Shown: piece by piece, positions 18,532 through 27,357 of the stretch | Layout of the letters: every line of letters starts with the position of its first letter | Numbering within the stretch: position 1 is the stretch's first letter | From: UBA6912 sp963792895 | Lineage (GTDB): Bacteria > Actinomycetota > Acidimicrobiia > Spongiisociales > UBA5794 | Reading direction: 5' to 3' | Assembly (NCBI GenBank): GCA_963792895.1 | Contig: CAWBYA010000001.1 | Coordinates: forward strand, 171,644-235,643 | Length of the DNA stretch: 64,000 bases | Position numbers and translations under genes: made by a program | The notes under the pieces: model-generated | Seen by the model: the letters and a program-made list of their open reading frames with translations, nothing else | Database searches by the model: none | What the model was told of the DNA's origin: nothing

Positions 18532-19583
18532 CCACAGGAGTCGACGCACCGTCGATCGAGCGAGACAGCGCCCGCCCGTGGACGTGGGCGATCGGTGCGG
18601 CGGCTCTGTGGTTGGTGACCTACTCGGTCAACCGGCCCGTGTGGGAATGGGCTGTCTTCGATGCTGCCGGCCTCGATCCGCAATCGCGATTCGGGTCGGC
18701 GGTGGAGTTCTTCGTGTACGACACCACCAAGATCTTGCTGCTGCTTGCGGGGATCATTTTCGTGGTGACGGTGCTGCGCAGTTTCATGAGTGTGGAACGC
18801 ACCCGGGCGCTGTTGGGTGGCCGCAGGGAAGGCATCGGCAACGTCGCCGCCGCCGGCCTTGGCGTAGCGACACCATTCTGTTCGTGCAGCGCGGTGCCCG
18901 GCTTCATCGGATTCGTGGCGGCCGGGGTGCCGCTGGGGGTGACGATGAGTTTTCTCATCGCCAGCCCGATGGTCAACGAAGTCGCCATCGTGCTCCTGTA
19001 TGGGCTGTTCGGCTGGCGAGTCGCCGCCCTGTACATCACAGCCGGGGTGTCCATCGCGATCGCAGCGGGATGGGTGATAGGGCGGCTGCGGCTGGAGCGC
19101 TGGGTAGAGCCGTTCGTGTACGAGATCACCGTTCGAGGCCGGCCCGCCGACCCTTCCCGAGATTTGTCCTGGTCGGATCGATTCACCATGGGCCGAGAAG
19201 AAGTGGCCACCATCGTGCGCAGGATCTGGCCCTACCTGCTCGTCGGGATCGGCGTCGGCGCGGCCATCCACGGCTGGGTCCCGGAGGACTTCTTCGTCAA
19301 GGTGGCCGGACCATCGAACCCGCTCGCCGTCCCTGTCGCCGTGGTGTTGGGGATCCCGCTCTATTCGAACGCAGCGGGCGTCCTCCCGCTGGTCGAAGCG
19401 CTCCACGCCAAAGGTCTCGCCACCGGCACCGTCCTTGCCTTCATGATGTCGGTCGTCGCCCTGTCCCTGCCCGAGATGATCCTGCTGCGCCGTGTCCTCA
19501 GACCCCGACTCTTGGGCACCTTCGTTGCCATTGTGGGCGCCGGGATCCTCACCGTCGGGTTCCTGTTCAATCTCGTGCTGTAG
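18528..19583 (+). CDS. DUF318/ArsP-like permease with CSCS motif
   Basis: 351-residue permease of the UPF0718 (YraQ/ArsP) family, with eight or so helices in two halves. The first half has GVATPFCSCSAVPGFIGFV, the conserved TPFCSCS motif whose cysteines are needed for organoarsenical efflux in ArsP. The second half has the matching LGIPLYSNAAGVLPL. GTG start at 18528 overlaps the arsR stop. Family members export trivalent organoarsenicals, or are simply linked to ArsR and small thioredoxin-fold proteins; the substrate is inferred. Confidence 0.85.
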   Translation: MTTGVDAPSIERDSARPWTWAIGAAALWLVTYSVNRPVWEWAVFDAAGLDPQSRFGSAVEFFVYDTTKILLLLAGIIFVVTVLRSFMSVERTRALLGGRREGIGNVAAAGLGVATPFCSCSAVPGFIGFVAAGVPLGVTMSFLIASPMVNEVAIVLLYGLFGWRVAALYITAGVSIAIAAGWVIGRLRLERWVEPFVYEITVRGRPADPSRDLSWSDRFTMGREEVATIVRRIWPYLLVGIGVGAAIHGWVPEDFFVKVAGPSNPLAVPVAVVLGIPLYSNAAGVLPLVEALHAKGLATGTVLAFMMSVVALSLPEMILLRRVLRPRLLGTFVAIVGAGILTVGFLFNLVL

Positions 19584-19603
19584 TCGACAAGGAGTGGACC
19601 ACG

Positions 19604-19846
19604 ATGGAATTCAGAGTCCTCGGATCGGGGTGCGCCAACTGCAAGACACTCGAAGCCCGCACCGTCGCAGCACTCCACACCCTCGGGATCGAAGCCTTCG
19701 TCGAAAAGGTGACGGACTCTGGCCGCATCGCGTCCTACGGGGTCATGACGACTCCGGCACTCGCCATCGACGACCAGGTCGTGATTGCCGGCCGAGTGCC
19801 GAGCGTCGACGAGCTCGCCGACCTCATCCAGAACGCAACGCCGTAA
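19604..19846 (+). CDS. Small redox-active disulfide (thioredoxin-fold) protein
   Basis: 80 residues starting MEFRVLGSGCANCKTLE with a Cys10-Ala-Asn-Cys13 active site, the layout of the glutaredoxin/thioredoxin-like small redox-disulfide family. The conserved cis-proline region is MTTPALAID. AAGGAG lies about nine bases before the ATG. It is 20 bases after the permease, forming the operon arsR - DUF318 permease - thiol protein. A role delivering reducing equivalents or handling thiol-bound metalloid for the permease is inferred from this recurrent arrangement. Confidence 0.85.
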   Translation: MEFRVLGSGCANCKTLEARTVAALHTLGIEAFVEKVTDSGRIASYGVMTTPALAIDDQVVIAGRVPSVDELADLIQNATP

Positions 19847-19965
19847 CCGACACCATCACAGCAACCAAGACCCAACGTCCTGGACGAACTCTCGCTCCTC
19901 GATCGCTTCCTGTCGGCCCGATCGGCGCATCATGTGGCCCTGTCTCCCCCTCAGCCGCCAGATCT

Positions 19966-20266
19966 GTGAGCGAAGTGACCGGAGGTACCCACGCAACATC
20001 CGACGCTACGCTCCCTCGCACCTTGACCGACCGCTTGGCGGGCGGCAGCCGTCGGTTGTTCCAAACGCTCGATGTGCCGCACGAGGCGAATTGGTATGTC
20101 CTCATGCGGCTGCTGGAACGGCACACGGCCCCTGTCGATAGCCGAGGTCGCCATCGTGTTGGGCATCAGCCGTCCGGCCGTGATCGAGATGGCCGGAAAC
20201 ATGGAAGAGGCCGGCTTGATCGCCGGCGACCCCGATCTATTCGCAGAGCCAAATGGCTTCGATTGA
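19966..20266 (+). pseudogene. MarR-family regulator, frameshifted and truncated
   Basis: The first frame reads RLFQTLDVPHEANWYVLMRL, the helical start of a MarR-like regulator. At about 20123-20135 the homology moves to the neighbouring frame, reading LSIAEVAIVLGISRPAVIEM (the recognition helix) and NMEEAGLIAG. One extra base explains the shift. After AGDPD the sequence enters the dispersed repeat and stops at 20264-20266, so the wing and C-terminal helices are missing. The same frame then continues as protein-like sequence (IVAYIDAGRLLEFWVSEVG) to a stop near 20463, which may be another gene fragment. Confidence 0.6.
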
Positions 20267-20326
20267 GGGCCGGGTCTCCCTGATCTCGACCGGCTCGGCG
20301 AGCTCGAAGACCCGATCGTCGCGTAC
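20232..20326 (+). repeat. Dispersed repeat, copy 2
   Basis: Bases 20243-20326 match 17862-17945 with seven mismatches over 84 bases, counted by eye. It interrupts the 3' end of the MarR-like pseudogene. No terminal inverted repeats or target duplication were evident, so it does not look like an insertion sequence. Identity outside this block falls off quickly. Confidence 0.65.
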
Positions 20327-20635
20327 ATCGATGCCGGCCGGCTCTTGGAGTTCTGGGTCTCCGAAGTCGGGATCGACGGGACGTTGGACGAGTACCCGGG
20401 CGACCGCATCGCACTCGATGTGGGGACCAGTGTCCCATCTGACCCGGCTGGTCGTCACACCTAGCCTGCTCCGGTGCCAATCCAACCAGCACGCTGTCGT
20501 GCGCGGCTTCGCGTGGTGCAACGACAGCGGTTCCGGTCCCAGCGTGCCCGCCGCTCACCGCTCAGGCGAGCGGGCGATTGATAGAATCGGACCATTCTCG
20601 ACCGATCCAGCATGACCGTTCCGAGGGAGTCAGCC

Positions 20636-21259
20636 ATGGCAAGAGTTGTTCTGTTCCATCATGCACAGGGCCTGACGCCAGGCGTAGCGGCGTTCGCCGA
20701 CGAGTTGCGGGGCGCCGGTCACGAAGTCCACACCCCGGACCTGTTCGCGGGTCGAACGTTCGACTCCATCCAAGCCGGCATGGCCCATGTCGGAGAGATC
20801 GGCTTCGGAGAGATCATGGAGCGCGGGACCCGGGCAGCCGACACCATCGGCGGCAACCTCGTGTACGCCGGATTCTCGCTGGGTGTCGTGCCGGCCCAGA
20901 TGCTCGCCCAAACCAGGCCCGGGGCCATGGGCGCGGTGCTGTGCTACTCGTGCGTTCCCGTTTCGGAGTTCGGCGAGTCGTGGCCAGACGATGTGCCGGT
21001 GCAGGTCCACGGGATGGACGCCGACCCGTTCTTCGTCGACGAAGGCGACATGGATGCAGCCCGCGCGATCGTCGAGTCGGCCCCGCGTGCCGGTGCCCAG
21101 CTGTTCCTCTATCCCGGCGATGAGCACTACTTCGCCGACAGTTCACTGCCGTCCTACGACGCGGCGGCAACCCAGCTGCTGCTCCAGCGGGTCATCGCCT
21201 TTCTCGGCCAGGTGCCGGACGATCCGTTGTCATTCGGTCGTGGGTCTCCTGCGCGGTAG
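20636..21259 (+). CDS. Dienelactone hydrolase family protein
   Basis: 207-residue alpha/beta hydrolase. Nucleophile elbow GFSLG with Ser81, acid in HGMDADPFF (Asp128 or Asp130) and His164 in GDEHYFADSS; the last motif is typical of dienelactone hydrolases. Classical DLH uses Cys as nucleophile; this one has Ser, as in many actinobacterial members of unknown substrate. GAGGGAG seven bases before ATG 20636 supports this start over one eight codons upstream. Cytosolic, single gene. Confidence 0.85.
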   Translation: MARVVLFHHAQGLTPGVAAFADELRGAGHEVHTPDLFAGRTFDSIQAGMAHVGEIGFGEIMERGTRAADTIGGNLVYAGFSLGVVPAQMLAQTRPGAMGAVLCYSCVPVSEFGESWPDDVPVQVHGMDADPFFVDEGDMDAARAIVESAPRAGAQLFLYPGDEHYFADSSLPSYDAAATQLLLQRVIAFLGQVPDDPLSFGRGSPAR

Positions 21260-21294
21260 TTTGCTCAACGCCGCGGGACCCCGCGCGACGGAAC

Positions 21295-21810
21295 TCACCC
21301 GGCACCGGCGGCTGTGATGCGGCCGACGAGCACGAGGGCCCATACGAGACACGCAAAGGCAGTCGCGGTCAGCATGGCTCTGGCGAGGTTCCAACCGACC
21401 CACCTCGCCTCGTTGAAATCCCGGCGCACCACTGCGAGGTCCGTGACGCGGTCGGGCGACCCAGCCGCTTTGATCGCATCGTTCAGCGGGACATTGACCA
21501 CGACGGTGATGACGACGACAGCCAGATAGAGCGCGAACGCAACAGCAACCCAGGGAAGCACGGACCGCCACTCCTCGTCAACAAGGAGTGCGGCGGCGCC
21601 ACCCGTCGTCACGAGGCCGCCAAAGAAGGTCGCAAGGAACACCGGGTTGATGATCGCCGTGTCGATCGCCTGAAACGCCCCAACGAACGTACGGTCGTCG
21701 GTACGGCGGAGGCCGGGCATGATCGTGTTGGCGTAGAGGCCCATCACGCCCGTCATGACCCCGACCGTCAGCGTGGCCATGATCAGCGCAGCTGTCCGCA
21801 GAACCTCCAA
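21295..21810 (-). CDS. DUF1772 (anthrone-oxygenase-like) membrane protein
   Basis: 171 residues with four hydrophobic helices. VFLATFFGGLVTTGGAAALL and VNVPLNDAI are the conserved features of DUF1772, a family that includes fungal anthrone oxygenases and many bacterial proteins of unknown role. I chose TTG 21810, preceded by GGGAGGGTGAG; the ATG at 21777 would still retain the first helix, and a longer frame to 21918 has less native composition. Convergent with the hydrolase gene, 35 bases apart. Confidence 0.72.
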   Translation of the reverse strand: MEVLRTAALIMATLTVGVMTGVMGLYANTIMPGLRRTDDRTFVGAFQAIDTAIINPVFLATFFGGLVTTGGAAALLVDEEWRSVLPWVAVAFALYLAVVVITVVVNVPLNDAIKAAGSPDRVTDLAVVRRDFNEARWVGWNLARAMLTATAFACLVWALVLVGRITAAGAG

Positions 21811-21972
21811 CTCACCCTCCCGCCGCAAGCGTATCGACGTGTCCAGGTGCCACGGTAGACCCGCGTCCCACAACCATCGCCTGAGCTGGGTCGTGGCGCT
21901 GCCCCCGTCGCCCGACAATCCTTCGACATCGGCACGATGTGCCGCCGGGTGATGTCGCGAACCGGCCGGTGC

Positions 21973-22767
21973 TCAGAACTCCGCTGTAGTGATCAGCGCC
22001 GGTGCAGGGAATGCCACCCGGCCATGACCGTCCGTGAAGCGTGCGAGCCGGCGCTCGGCCTCCCGCAAGAGCACGTGGTATTGGTCGTCGTCGATCATGT
22101 CGGCGAGCGTCCAGCCGCGGATGTCGGTGTGGACCCACTGTTCGATGGACTCGAACCGGGCAGTCCCGTCATGGGTGGTGACCGTGGGGTTGGGCAAGAC
22201 GGCTGCCACGACTTGGTGAACCTCGTCCGGATCACCGAGGACGAACGGAGCCCGGAGAGCCTCTGCCGCCTCATCGCCGAACAACTCGCCCAGGAGATCC
22301 ACCATGGCGGCATAGCCGGGAGTGGTGTCGAGCGAGGCCCAAGTGGCGATCGCCACTGAGCCTCCTGGAACAACCACCCGCGCCATCTCAGAGAGAGCAG
22401 CGTGTGGGTCGGTGAAGAACATCATCGCGAACTGGCTCACCACCAGGTCGAATTCCCCGTCTGCATACGGGAGGTGCTCGGCCACACCTGCGTCCCACGT
22501 GACCGCGCGGGCCGATCGACGGGCAACGGCAAGCATGTCGTCGTTCGGGTCGACGCCCACCACTCGGCCGCTGCTGCCGACCCGCGCTGCGGCAGCGCGA
22601 GCCAGCACACCCGTCCCGCACCCGACGTCCAGAACCCGATGGCCATCTCCGGCACCGATCGAGTCGAGCACGCGGTCTGGCCACTGCCCGAACAGGGCGG
22701 GCACGAAGAACTCCTCGTACACCTCAGCGGCGGATCGGCCGACCAGTCCTCGTTCTGCAGCTGTCAT
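21973..22767 (-). CDS. Class I SAM-dependent methyltransferase
   Basis: 264 residues. Motif I VLDVGCGTGVLARAA at about 45-60, motif II ending GVDPNDDM, post-I region FDLVVSQFAMMFF, and motif III VPGGSVAIATW: a standard UbiE/Methyltransf_11 fold for small molecules. The substrate is unknown. Its start faces the HxlR regulator gene across 78 bases, so the regulator is a candidate controller of this gene. Confidence 0.85.
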   Translation of the reverse strand: MTAAERGLVGRSAAEVYEEFFVPALFGQWPDRVLDSIGAGDGHRVLDVGCGTGVLARAAAARVGSSGRVVGVDPNDDMLAVARRSARAVTWDAGVAEHLPYADGEFDLVVSQFAMMFFTDPHAALSEMARVVVPGGSVAIATWASLDTTPGYAAMVDLLGELFGDEAAEALRAPFVLGDPDEVHQVVAAVLPNPTVTTHDGTARFESIEQWVHTDIRGWTLADMIDDDQYHVLLREAERRLARFTDGHGRVAFPAPALITTAEF

Positions 22768-22845
22768 GCGGCGAGTGTGCTTTGAGCGAAACCCGACGAC
22801 TAGCGCGAAAATAGAACTCGCGACGGACGAGGGAGGAACAATCGA

Positions 22846-23517
22846 ATGGGGAGCTATCGCCAGTACTGCCCGATTGCCCGGGCATCAGAGATCCTGGCCG
22901 AGCGTTGGAACCCGCTGATCGTCCGGAACCTGATGTTCGGAGCAGACACGTTCTCTGCGCTCGCCCGCGGGGTCCCCGCCATGTCGAGGTCCATGCTGAT
23001 CAAACGACTCAGTGAGCTCGAGCGCGCCGGCATCATCGACAAGCACCCGAAACCCAACGGTCCTGGACACCTCTACCACCTCACTCCTGCAGGCGAGGAT
23101 CTTGCCGATGTGATCGGAGCGCTGGGCGAATGGGGTGAGCAGTGGATCGAAGTCACCACAGAGCACGCGGACCCGGGCTTCGCCTTGTGGGCCTGGTGCC
23201 AGGTGCAGTTGAACCGAACGGCCCTGCCACAGCGACGCACCGTCGTCGCCTTCACCTTCCCCGATCAACCACCCGGCAACCGCCACTACTGGTTGCTCAT
23301 CGAGAGAGGCGATGCAGAGGTTTGCTATTCCGATCCCGGCGGCGATCCCGACGTCGACGTGCGGGCCGAGTCGCCGGCCTTCGTCGACTGGCACCGGGGG
23401 ACGCTCCGGTGGTCCGACGCGACCCGAGACGGACGGATCACGGTGAGTGGTCGAAGCGAACTCACCCGCGCCCTGCCTCGCTGGAATCTGCACGAGCCGG
23501 TAGGCACACGGATCTGA
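22846..23517 (+). CDS. HxlR-family transcriptional regulator with C-terminal SCP2-like domain
   Basis: 223 residues. Residues 1-95 are an HxlR winged helix (CPIARASEILAERWNPLIVR at the start, with the usual Cys8). The C-terminal half (120-223) resembles the sterol-carrier-like ligand domain often attached to actinobacterial HxlR proteins: VAFTFPDQPPGNRHYWLLIE and the end LPRWNLHEPVG. Divergent from the methyltransferase. A degraded piece of the same 3' end is found 5 kb upstream at 17947-18121. Confidence 0.85.
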   Translation: MGSYRQYCPIARASEILAERWNPLIVRNLMFGADTFSALARGVPAMSRSMLIKRLSELERAGIIDKHPKPNGPGHLYHLTPAGEDLADVIGALGEWGEQWIEVTTEHADPGFALWAWCQVQLNRTALPQRRTVVAFTFPDQPPGNRHYWLLIERGDAEVCYSDPGGDPDVDVRAESPAFVDWHRGTLRWSDATRDGRITVSGRSELTRALPRWNLHEPVGTRI

Positions 23518-23751
23518 TTTCGCGCACGATGGCGGACTCATCGCGGCCTGCCTCAGGGCGGCCGGCCAGGCGTCGGACCTCACCGCTCGACGTCCGCACC
23601 CCTGCCCCCGTCCCGGTCGAACAGGTCGGCGCCGCGCTGCGCATCGTGCTCGGAATGCCCAACGCCGATCACCAGATCGGGATCGAGAAGGAGCGCAGCG
23701 CTTGATCCCGCCAGAAGGGCCGTGCGCCGGCTGTGGCGATAACCTGATCGG

Positions 23752-24327
23752 ATGTCCGACCCCGGAAGCATCGCACGACGCCCATTCCCCTGGTGGGCGC
23801 GGTTCGCCATTGCGGTGGTGACGGTCGGTGCGATCGTCCTGGTGGTTGGGGTTGTCAGGGGCTCACGAAACACTGCGAGGTCGGCAGCCGAGTGGATCCC
23901 CGCCTTTGCGGACACGACCGGAGCCATTGCCTACTGCGCCAACGGGTATGGAAAGGGCGTCGACAATGAGGTCCCGTGGTGGGAATGGACGCTTCTCGCC
24001 GATGGTTCCCCGGGCACCTATGCCGAGGAGTTGGCGGCGGAACTCAGGGCAAACGGCTTTGAGGTGGCCGGCTCTGAAGGCTCACCGGTCGAGTACGGGG
24101 AGTATTCGACCTTGAACGACCTGAACTACCTCGAATCCATTGGGTGGGCGACCTCATGGGTGCGCGTGGAGGGCTCGAACGCCGCTGGGATCACCGTGCT
24201 CGCCCGGGTGGCAGACGCCCCCACTCGGAGCAACTGTTTCCCCGACTTCGCTGACATCGTCACCGAGGCCGATCCCTCGGAAGCCGACGTGGTTGCCGTG
24301 ATCCATTTCAGGGATCTCGGCAACTGA
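23752..24327 (+). CDS. Single-pass membrane-anchored protein, unknown function
   Basis: 191 residues: a cytoplasmic N-terminus of about 15 residues, a hydrophobic segment at 16-35 (FAIAVVTVGAIVLVVGVV), then an extracytoplasmic domain with two cysteines (AYCANGYG, SNCFPDFA) that may pair. The composition is mixed and codon use matches neighbours. I recognise no family. Confidence 0.65.
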   Translation: MSDPGSIARRPFPWWARFAIAVVTVGAIVLVVGVVRGSRNTARSAAEWIPAFADTTGAIAYCANGYGKGVDNEVPWWEWTLLADGSPGTYAEELAAELRANGFEVAGSEGSPVEYGEYSTLNDLNYLESIGWATSWVRVEGSNAAGITVLARVADAPTRSNCFPDFADIVTEADPSEADVVAVIHFRDLGN

Positions 24328-24489
24328 GTCCGGCGGCAACCCCAACTCCAGCCCCATCGGCCCGACGTGCGTGCGAGGAGTCACCCGGCCTCAGGCCGGA
24401 AGGGTCTCGCAAGCTACTGGGATCGAGCGACGGACTGCCGGCGGGGCCGCGATCTCGGCCGTGTGAAGGGAACCCGACGAGTAGCTCCC

Positions 24490-25395
24490 TCACCAGCTGA
24501 CCTCGGTGCAGCCCCGGTGGGTGTCGGGTTCGACCTGGAGGGTGGCGTGACAGATCCGGTAGTCGTGTTCGAGGAGAGCTCGAGCCTGGTCGAGGACCGG
24601 GTGGGGGTCGGAGCCGTTGCGGATCACGAGGTGGACGGTGGCGACGTCCATCTCGGAGGTGAGCGTCCACACGTGGAGGTCGTGAACGTCGGTGACCGCC
24701 GGGATGGAACCGAGTGAGGTTCGTAGCTGGTCGAGGTCGAGTCGTTCGGGGGCGGCCTGGACCAGAACCTGCACGGCGCGACGACCAAGACGCCAAGCTC
24801 TCGGAAGGATGAAGAGGCCGATACCAGCCGCAAATATCGGGTCGGCGTAGACCCATCCGGCGTATCGCACCAGCAGGGCGGCGACGATCACCCCTATCGA
24901 GCCGATCATGTCGGCCAGCACCTCGAGAAGGGCTCCCTCGACATTGATCGACTCCCCGGCACCCGCGCGCAGCAGCCTCCACCCCACCACATTGACGGCG
25001 AGACCCCCAACGGCAACGACAAGCATCAGACCGGACGCCACGTCGGGCGGATCTGCGAAGCGAGTCACGGCTTCGAACAGGACGTAGCCGGCCACCACAA
25101 ACAACACCATCGCGTTGGCGAGGGCGGCGAGGATCTCCAAGCGGTAGAGACCGTATGTTCGCCGCCCGTTCCCATCGGCCCGATCGGCGACCCCGATCGC
25201 CGCAAGAGCCATCCCCAGACCCAACGCATCTGTCGCCATGTGACCGGCATCAGACAGCAACGCCAGCGACCCCGTCACCAGGCCGGCTGTCACCTCGACC
25301 ACCATGAACACGACCACCAACCCGAAGGCGATCGCCAGAGGTCGCTTGTGCCGTGCTCCGGCCCGCAACGAGGCGTGCTGATGCTCTCCGCTCAT
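24490..25395 (-). CDS. Cation diffusion facilitator (Zn2+-type) efflux transporter
   Basis: 301 residues: six helices then a cytosolic C-terminal domain from about 215. The helix-2 metal site is Asp49/His52-x3-Asp56 (LLSDAGHMATDALG). The helix-5 partner is Glu158-x3-Asp162 (LLEVLADMIGSIG), Glu where YiiP has His. The His-containing N-terminus (GEHQHA) fits zinc-type CDFs. Exchanges Zn2+ (possibly Cd2+/Co2+) for protons. The ATG overlaps the stop of the upstream ArsR gene (ATGA), so the pump is co-translated with its probable sensor. Confidence 0.9.
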   Translation of the reverse strand: MSGEHQHASLRAGARHKRPLAIAFGLVVVFMVVEVTAGLVTGSLALLSDAGHMATDALGLGMALAAIGVADRADGNGRRTYGLYRLEILAALANAMVLFVVAGYVLFEAVTRFADPPDVASGLMLVVAVGGLAVNVVGWRLLRAGAGESINVEGALLEVLADMIGSIGVIVAALLVRYAGWVYADPIFAAGIGLFILPRAWRLGRRAVQVLVQAAPERLDLDQLRTSLGSIPAVTDVHDLHVWTLTSEMDVATVHLVIRNGSDPHPVLDQARALLEHDYRICHATLQVEPDTHRGCTEVSW

Positions 25396-25763
25396 GGCGG
25401 GCCGTCGTGGTCGTGCAGGTAGTGCTCGACCGCCACATCCAGCAGCAGCCGGACATGGGTGTCGGCCACCCGGTAGTAGACGACCCGCCCGTCTCTACGG
25501 CTCCTCACCAGCCCGGCCAGTCTCAGCTGGCGGAGTTGATGGCTGGTCCCCGACTCCGACGATCCGACCACCGCCGCCAGATCCCCCACACACAACTCGC
25601 CTGCCTCCAACAGCGCATAGATCATCCGGAGCCGACCCTGGTCGGCCAGCAGCTGGAACCGGCCGGCCAGCCGGTCCGCATCATCGGTCGACACGAGGCG
25701 CGCCCGCACTGCGTCAACCCGTTTCGGATCCATCAGCCGTTCCACGGGACTTTCACCGTCCAT
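25392..25763 (-). CDS. ArsR/SmtB-family zinc-sensing repressor (CzrA-like)
   Basis: 123 residues. HTH at about 57-87 (ELCVGDLAAVVGSSESG, HQLRQLRLAGLV). The alpha-5 metal site is present with CzrA spacing: Asp101-x-His103, then His114-x2-His117, i.e. the Asp/His/His/His zinc ligands. Cys58 sits in the alpha-3 position but lacks a second Cys, so the alpha-5 site should dominate. ATG 25763 is chosen, since upstream sequence carries the operator. It controls the CDF pump with which it overlaps by ATGA. Apo-repressor binding with release by Zn2+ is the family mechanism. Confidence 0.9.
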   Translation of the reverse strand: MDGESPVERLMDPKRVDAVRARLVSTDDADRLAGRFQLLADQGRLRMIYALLEAGELCVGDLAAVVGSSESGTSHQLRQLRLAGLVRSRRDGRVVYYRVADTHVRLLLDVAVEHYLHDHDGPP

Positions 25764-25790
25764 GGTTGAAACGGTACCGAACCTTCCATC

Positions 25791-25812
25791 TGAATACCAG
25801 CTCAGATATTCA
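25791..25812. promoter_or_regulatory. Candidate ArsR operator upstream of the zinc-efflux operon
   Basis: Inverted repeat TGAATA-N10-TATTCA, 28 bases before the repressor start and in an AT-rich patch. TGAA/TTCA half-sites are typical for SmtB/CzrA-type operators; the half-site spacing here is wider than the usual SmtB site, so assignment is tentative. Confidence 0.55.
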
Positions 25813-25936
25813 TGTTTGGCGGTGAGGCTCGCTGCTCGATACTGGGTGAGCACACAGCGATACGGTTGTGGATGGTCCCGTCGGGACGGTTCGTGTTGCT
25901 CTGGACGCCGGTGATGTGAGGTGTCACGGTTGGGGT

Positions 25937-26627
25937 ATGGCTTGTTCGTTCGAGGGACGTTTCCCGGTGCCTTTGGGTTTGCGGAAGGTGGCGCGTCGGG
26001 AGCTTTCGGCTCGATTGGGCGCGGATTTCGCCGATGCGACCGTGGCTCGGGCCGAGGTCGAGTATTTCGCTGTGGCCGGCCGGATTCCGGTTGCCGGTCG
26101 AGGGGCTCGTCACCTGCTCAGAATCGGTGCGTACGCCGTTGCGCTCCATCGGACGCTTGTTGATCAGGGTGCTGAGACGGAGGAAGCGACTGTGCTCGTC
26201 TCGGATGTCGTGTTCGCCGCCATCCGGCCTGGCCGCGACGCCCTCGTAGCGGTTGCACGGCTCCGACACCGTGACCGTCTCCGGCGCGCATGGTGGACTT
26301 CAGGCATGGCCCGACGCTTCGACGACACCGAGCCGGATTGGATGATGGAAGACGTACCGGTCGGGGCCGGCTTCGATGTGGATGTGACCCGCTGCGGGGT
26401 CGCCGAGTTCTTCGAGTCGTTTGGCATGAGCGATGTCTGCGAGCGTCATCTGCGATCAGGACCGAGGGGATGCGGCGCGTCGCAATATCGACTTCGAGCG
26501 GTCCGGGACACTGGCTGCGGGGGCGGCTCGGTGTGAGTTCCGCTACCGCCTACCCTCCACAGGGGCGATATCAATGAGCGGCAAGCACTCCTCCGCAGCG
26601 TCTGACCTGACTCCGGCCCGGAGATGA
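25937..26627 (+). CDS. ATC hydrolase-like protein (L-2-amino-thiazoline-4-carboxylate hydrolase family), frameshifted
   Basis: The first frame reads AWWTSGMARRFDDTEPDWMM and CGVAEFFESFGMSDVCER, the conserved core of the PF14196-type ATC hydrolase family. Beyond about 26450 the homology continues one frame over as RRNIDFERSGTLAAGAARCE then FRYR, the usual C-terminal motif, ending at 26627. One extra base near 26446-26452 accounts for it. Family members hydrolyse a cyclic thiazoline to S-carbamoyl-cysteine, but many homologues are uncharacterised. The true end overlaps the next start (ATGA at 26624), which supports the spliced reading. Start uncertain: GTG 25868 is an alternative. Confidence 0.65.
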
Positions 26628-27133
26628 AGTACCGGGTGGGAGTCGCTTCGCGGCGCTTGGACCATTCCGTCCGGGTCGGGATTTCGTTCGGCCTCACCTC
26701 TGGAGTCATCACCACATTGGGGCTGCTCGTGGGTCTGTCGGCGGGCACGAGCTCTCGCCTCGCGGTACTTGGTGGCATCTTCACGATCGCGGTAGCCGAC
26801 TCGATGTCAGATGCTTTGGGGATTCATGTCTCCGAAGAGTCCGAAGGTGTTCACACCCAACGCGAAGTCTGGACGGCAACGCTGGCGACGTTCGCGACCA
26901 AGCTGCTGACTGCCGTCACCTTTGCGATCCCGGTACTGCTTCTGGATCTCGACGTCGCAATTGTCGTCGCCCTCTTATGGGGTGCCGCTCTGCTCACCGT
27001 GCTCTCATTGGATCTGGCCCGTCGGCAAGACGTGAGTCCCCGGTCGCTCATCGTCGAACATCTCGGCGTGGCTGCACTCGTTGTAGCCGCGGCTCACCTG
27101 GTCGGTCTCGGCATCTCGGCCCTCTTCTCCTGA
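26624..27133 (+). CDS. VIT1/CCC1-family membrane protein
   Basis: 169 residues with four or five helices. SFGLTSGVITTLGLLVGL at the first helix and AVADSMSDALGIHVSEESE resemble the N-terminal and second-helix motifs of vacuolar iron transporter-type proteins, in which Asp/Glu/Met residues bind Fe2+ or Mn2+. The long cytosolic metal-binding stalk of plant VIT1 is missing, so it is a short form. It overlaps the ATC-hydrolase-like gene by four bases. Confidence 0.75.
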   Translation: MKYRVGVASRRLDHSVRVGISFGLTSGVITTLGLLVGLSAGTSSRLAVLGGIFTIAVADSMSDALGIHVSEESEGVHTQREVWTATLATFATKLLTAVTFAIPVLLLDLDVAIVVALLWGAALLTVLSLDLARRQDVSPRSLIVEHLGVAALVVAAAHLVGLGISALFS

Positions 27134-27357
27134 CACGCCCACCACATCAACCCGAGGAACCTCACCGGGCACGCAGACCCAACCACGCCTCCGGCAGACC
27201 GGCGCGCCTATCCATAGGAGAAGACGCAGTGGTCCGCAGTCGATGGAAGGCAGCAGGTGCAGCCCTCCGGTGACGAGTGATTGAGCGGCTCGCGGCCCTG
27301 GTACGACCCCGCACAGCCGAGGCACAATGGCACTGCAGGTCGACAATGGAGATAGCC

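Noticed and set aside
25802..26269. Leftward 155-codon frame over the ATC-hydrolase 5' region
   Set aside because: Thr/Asn/Pro/Arg-rich with no domain; the rightward frame has the conserved hydrolase motifs and the ArsR operator occupies its end.
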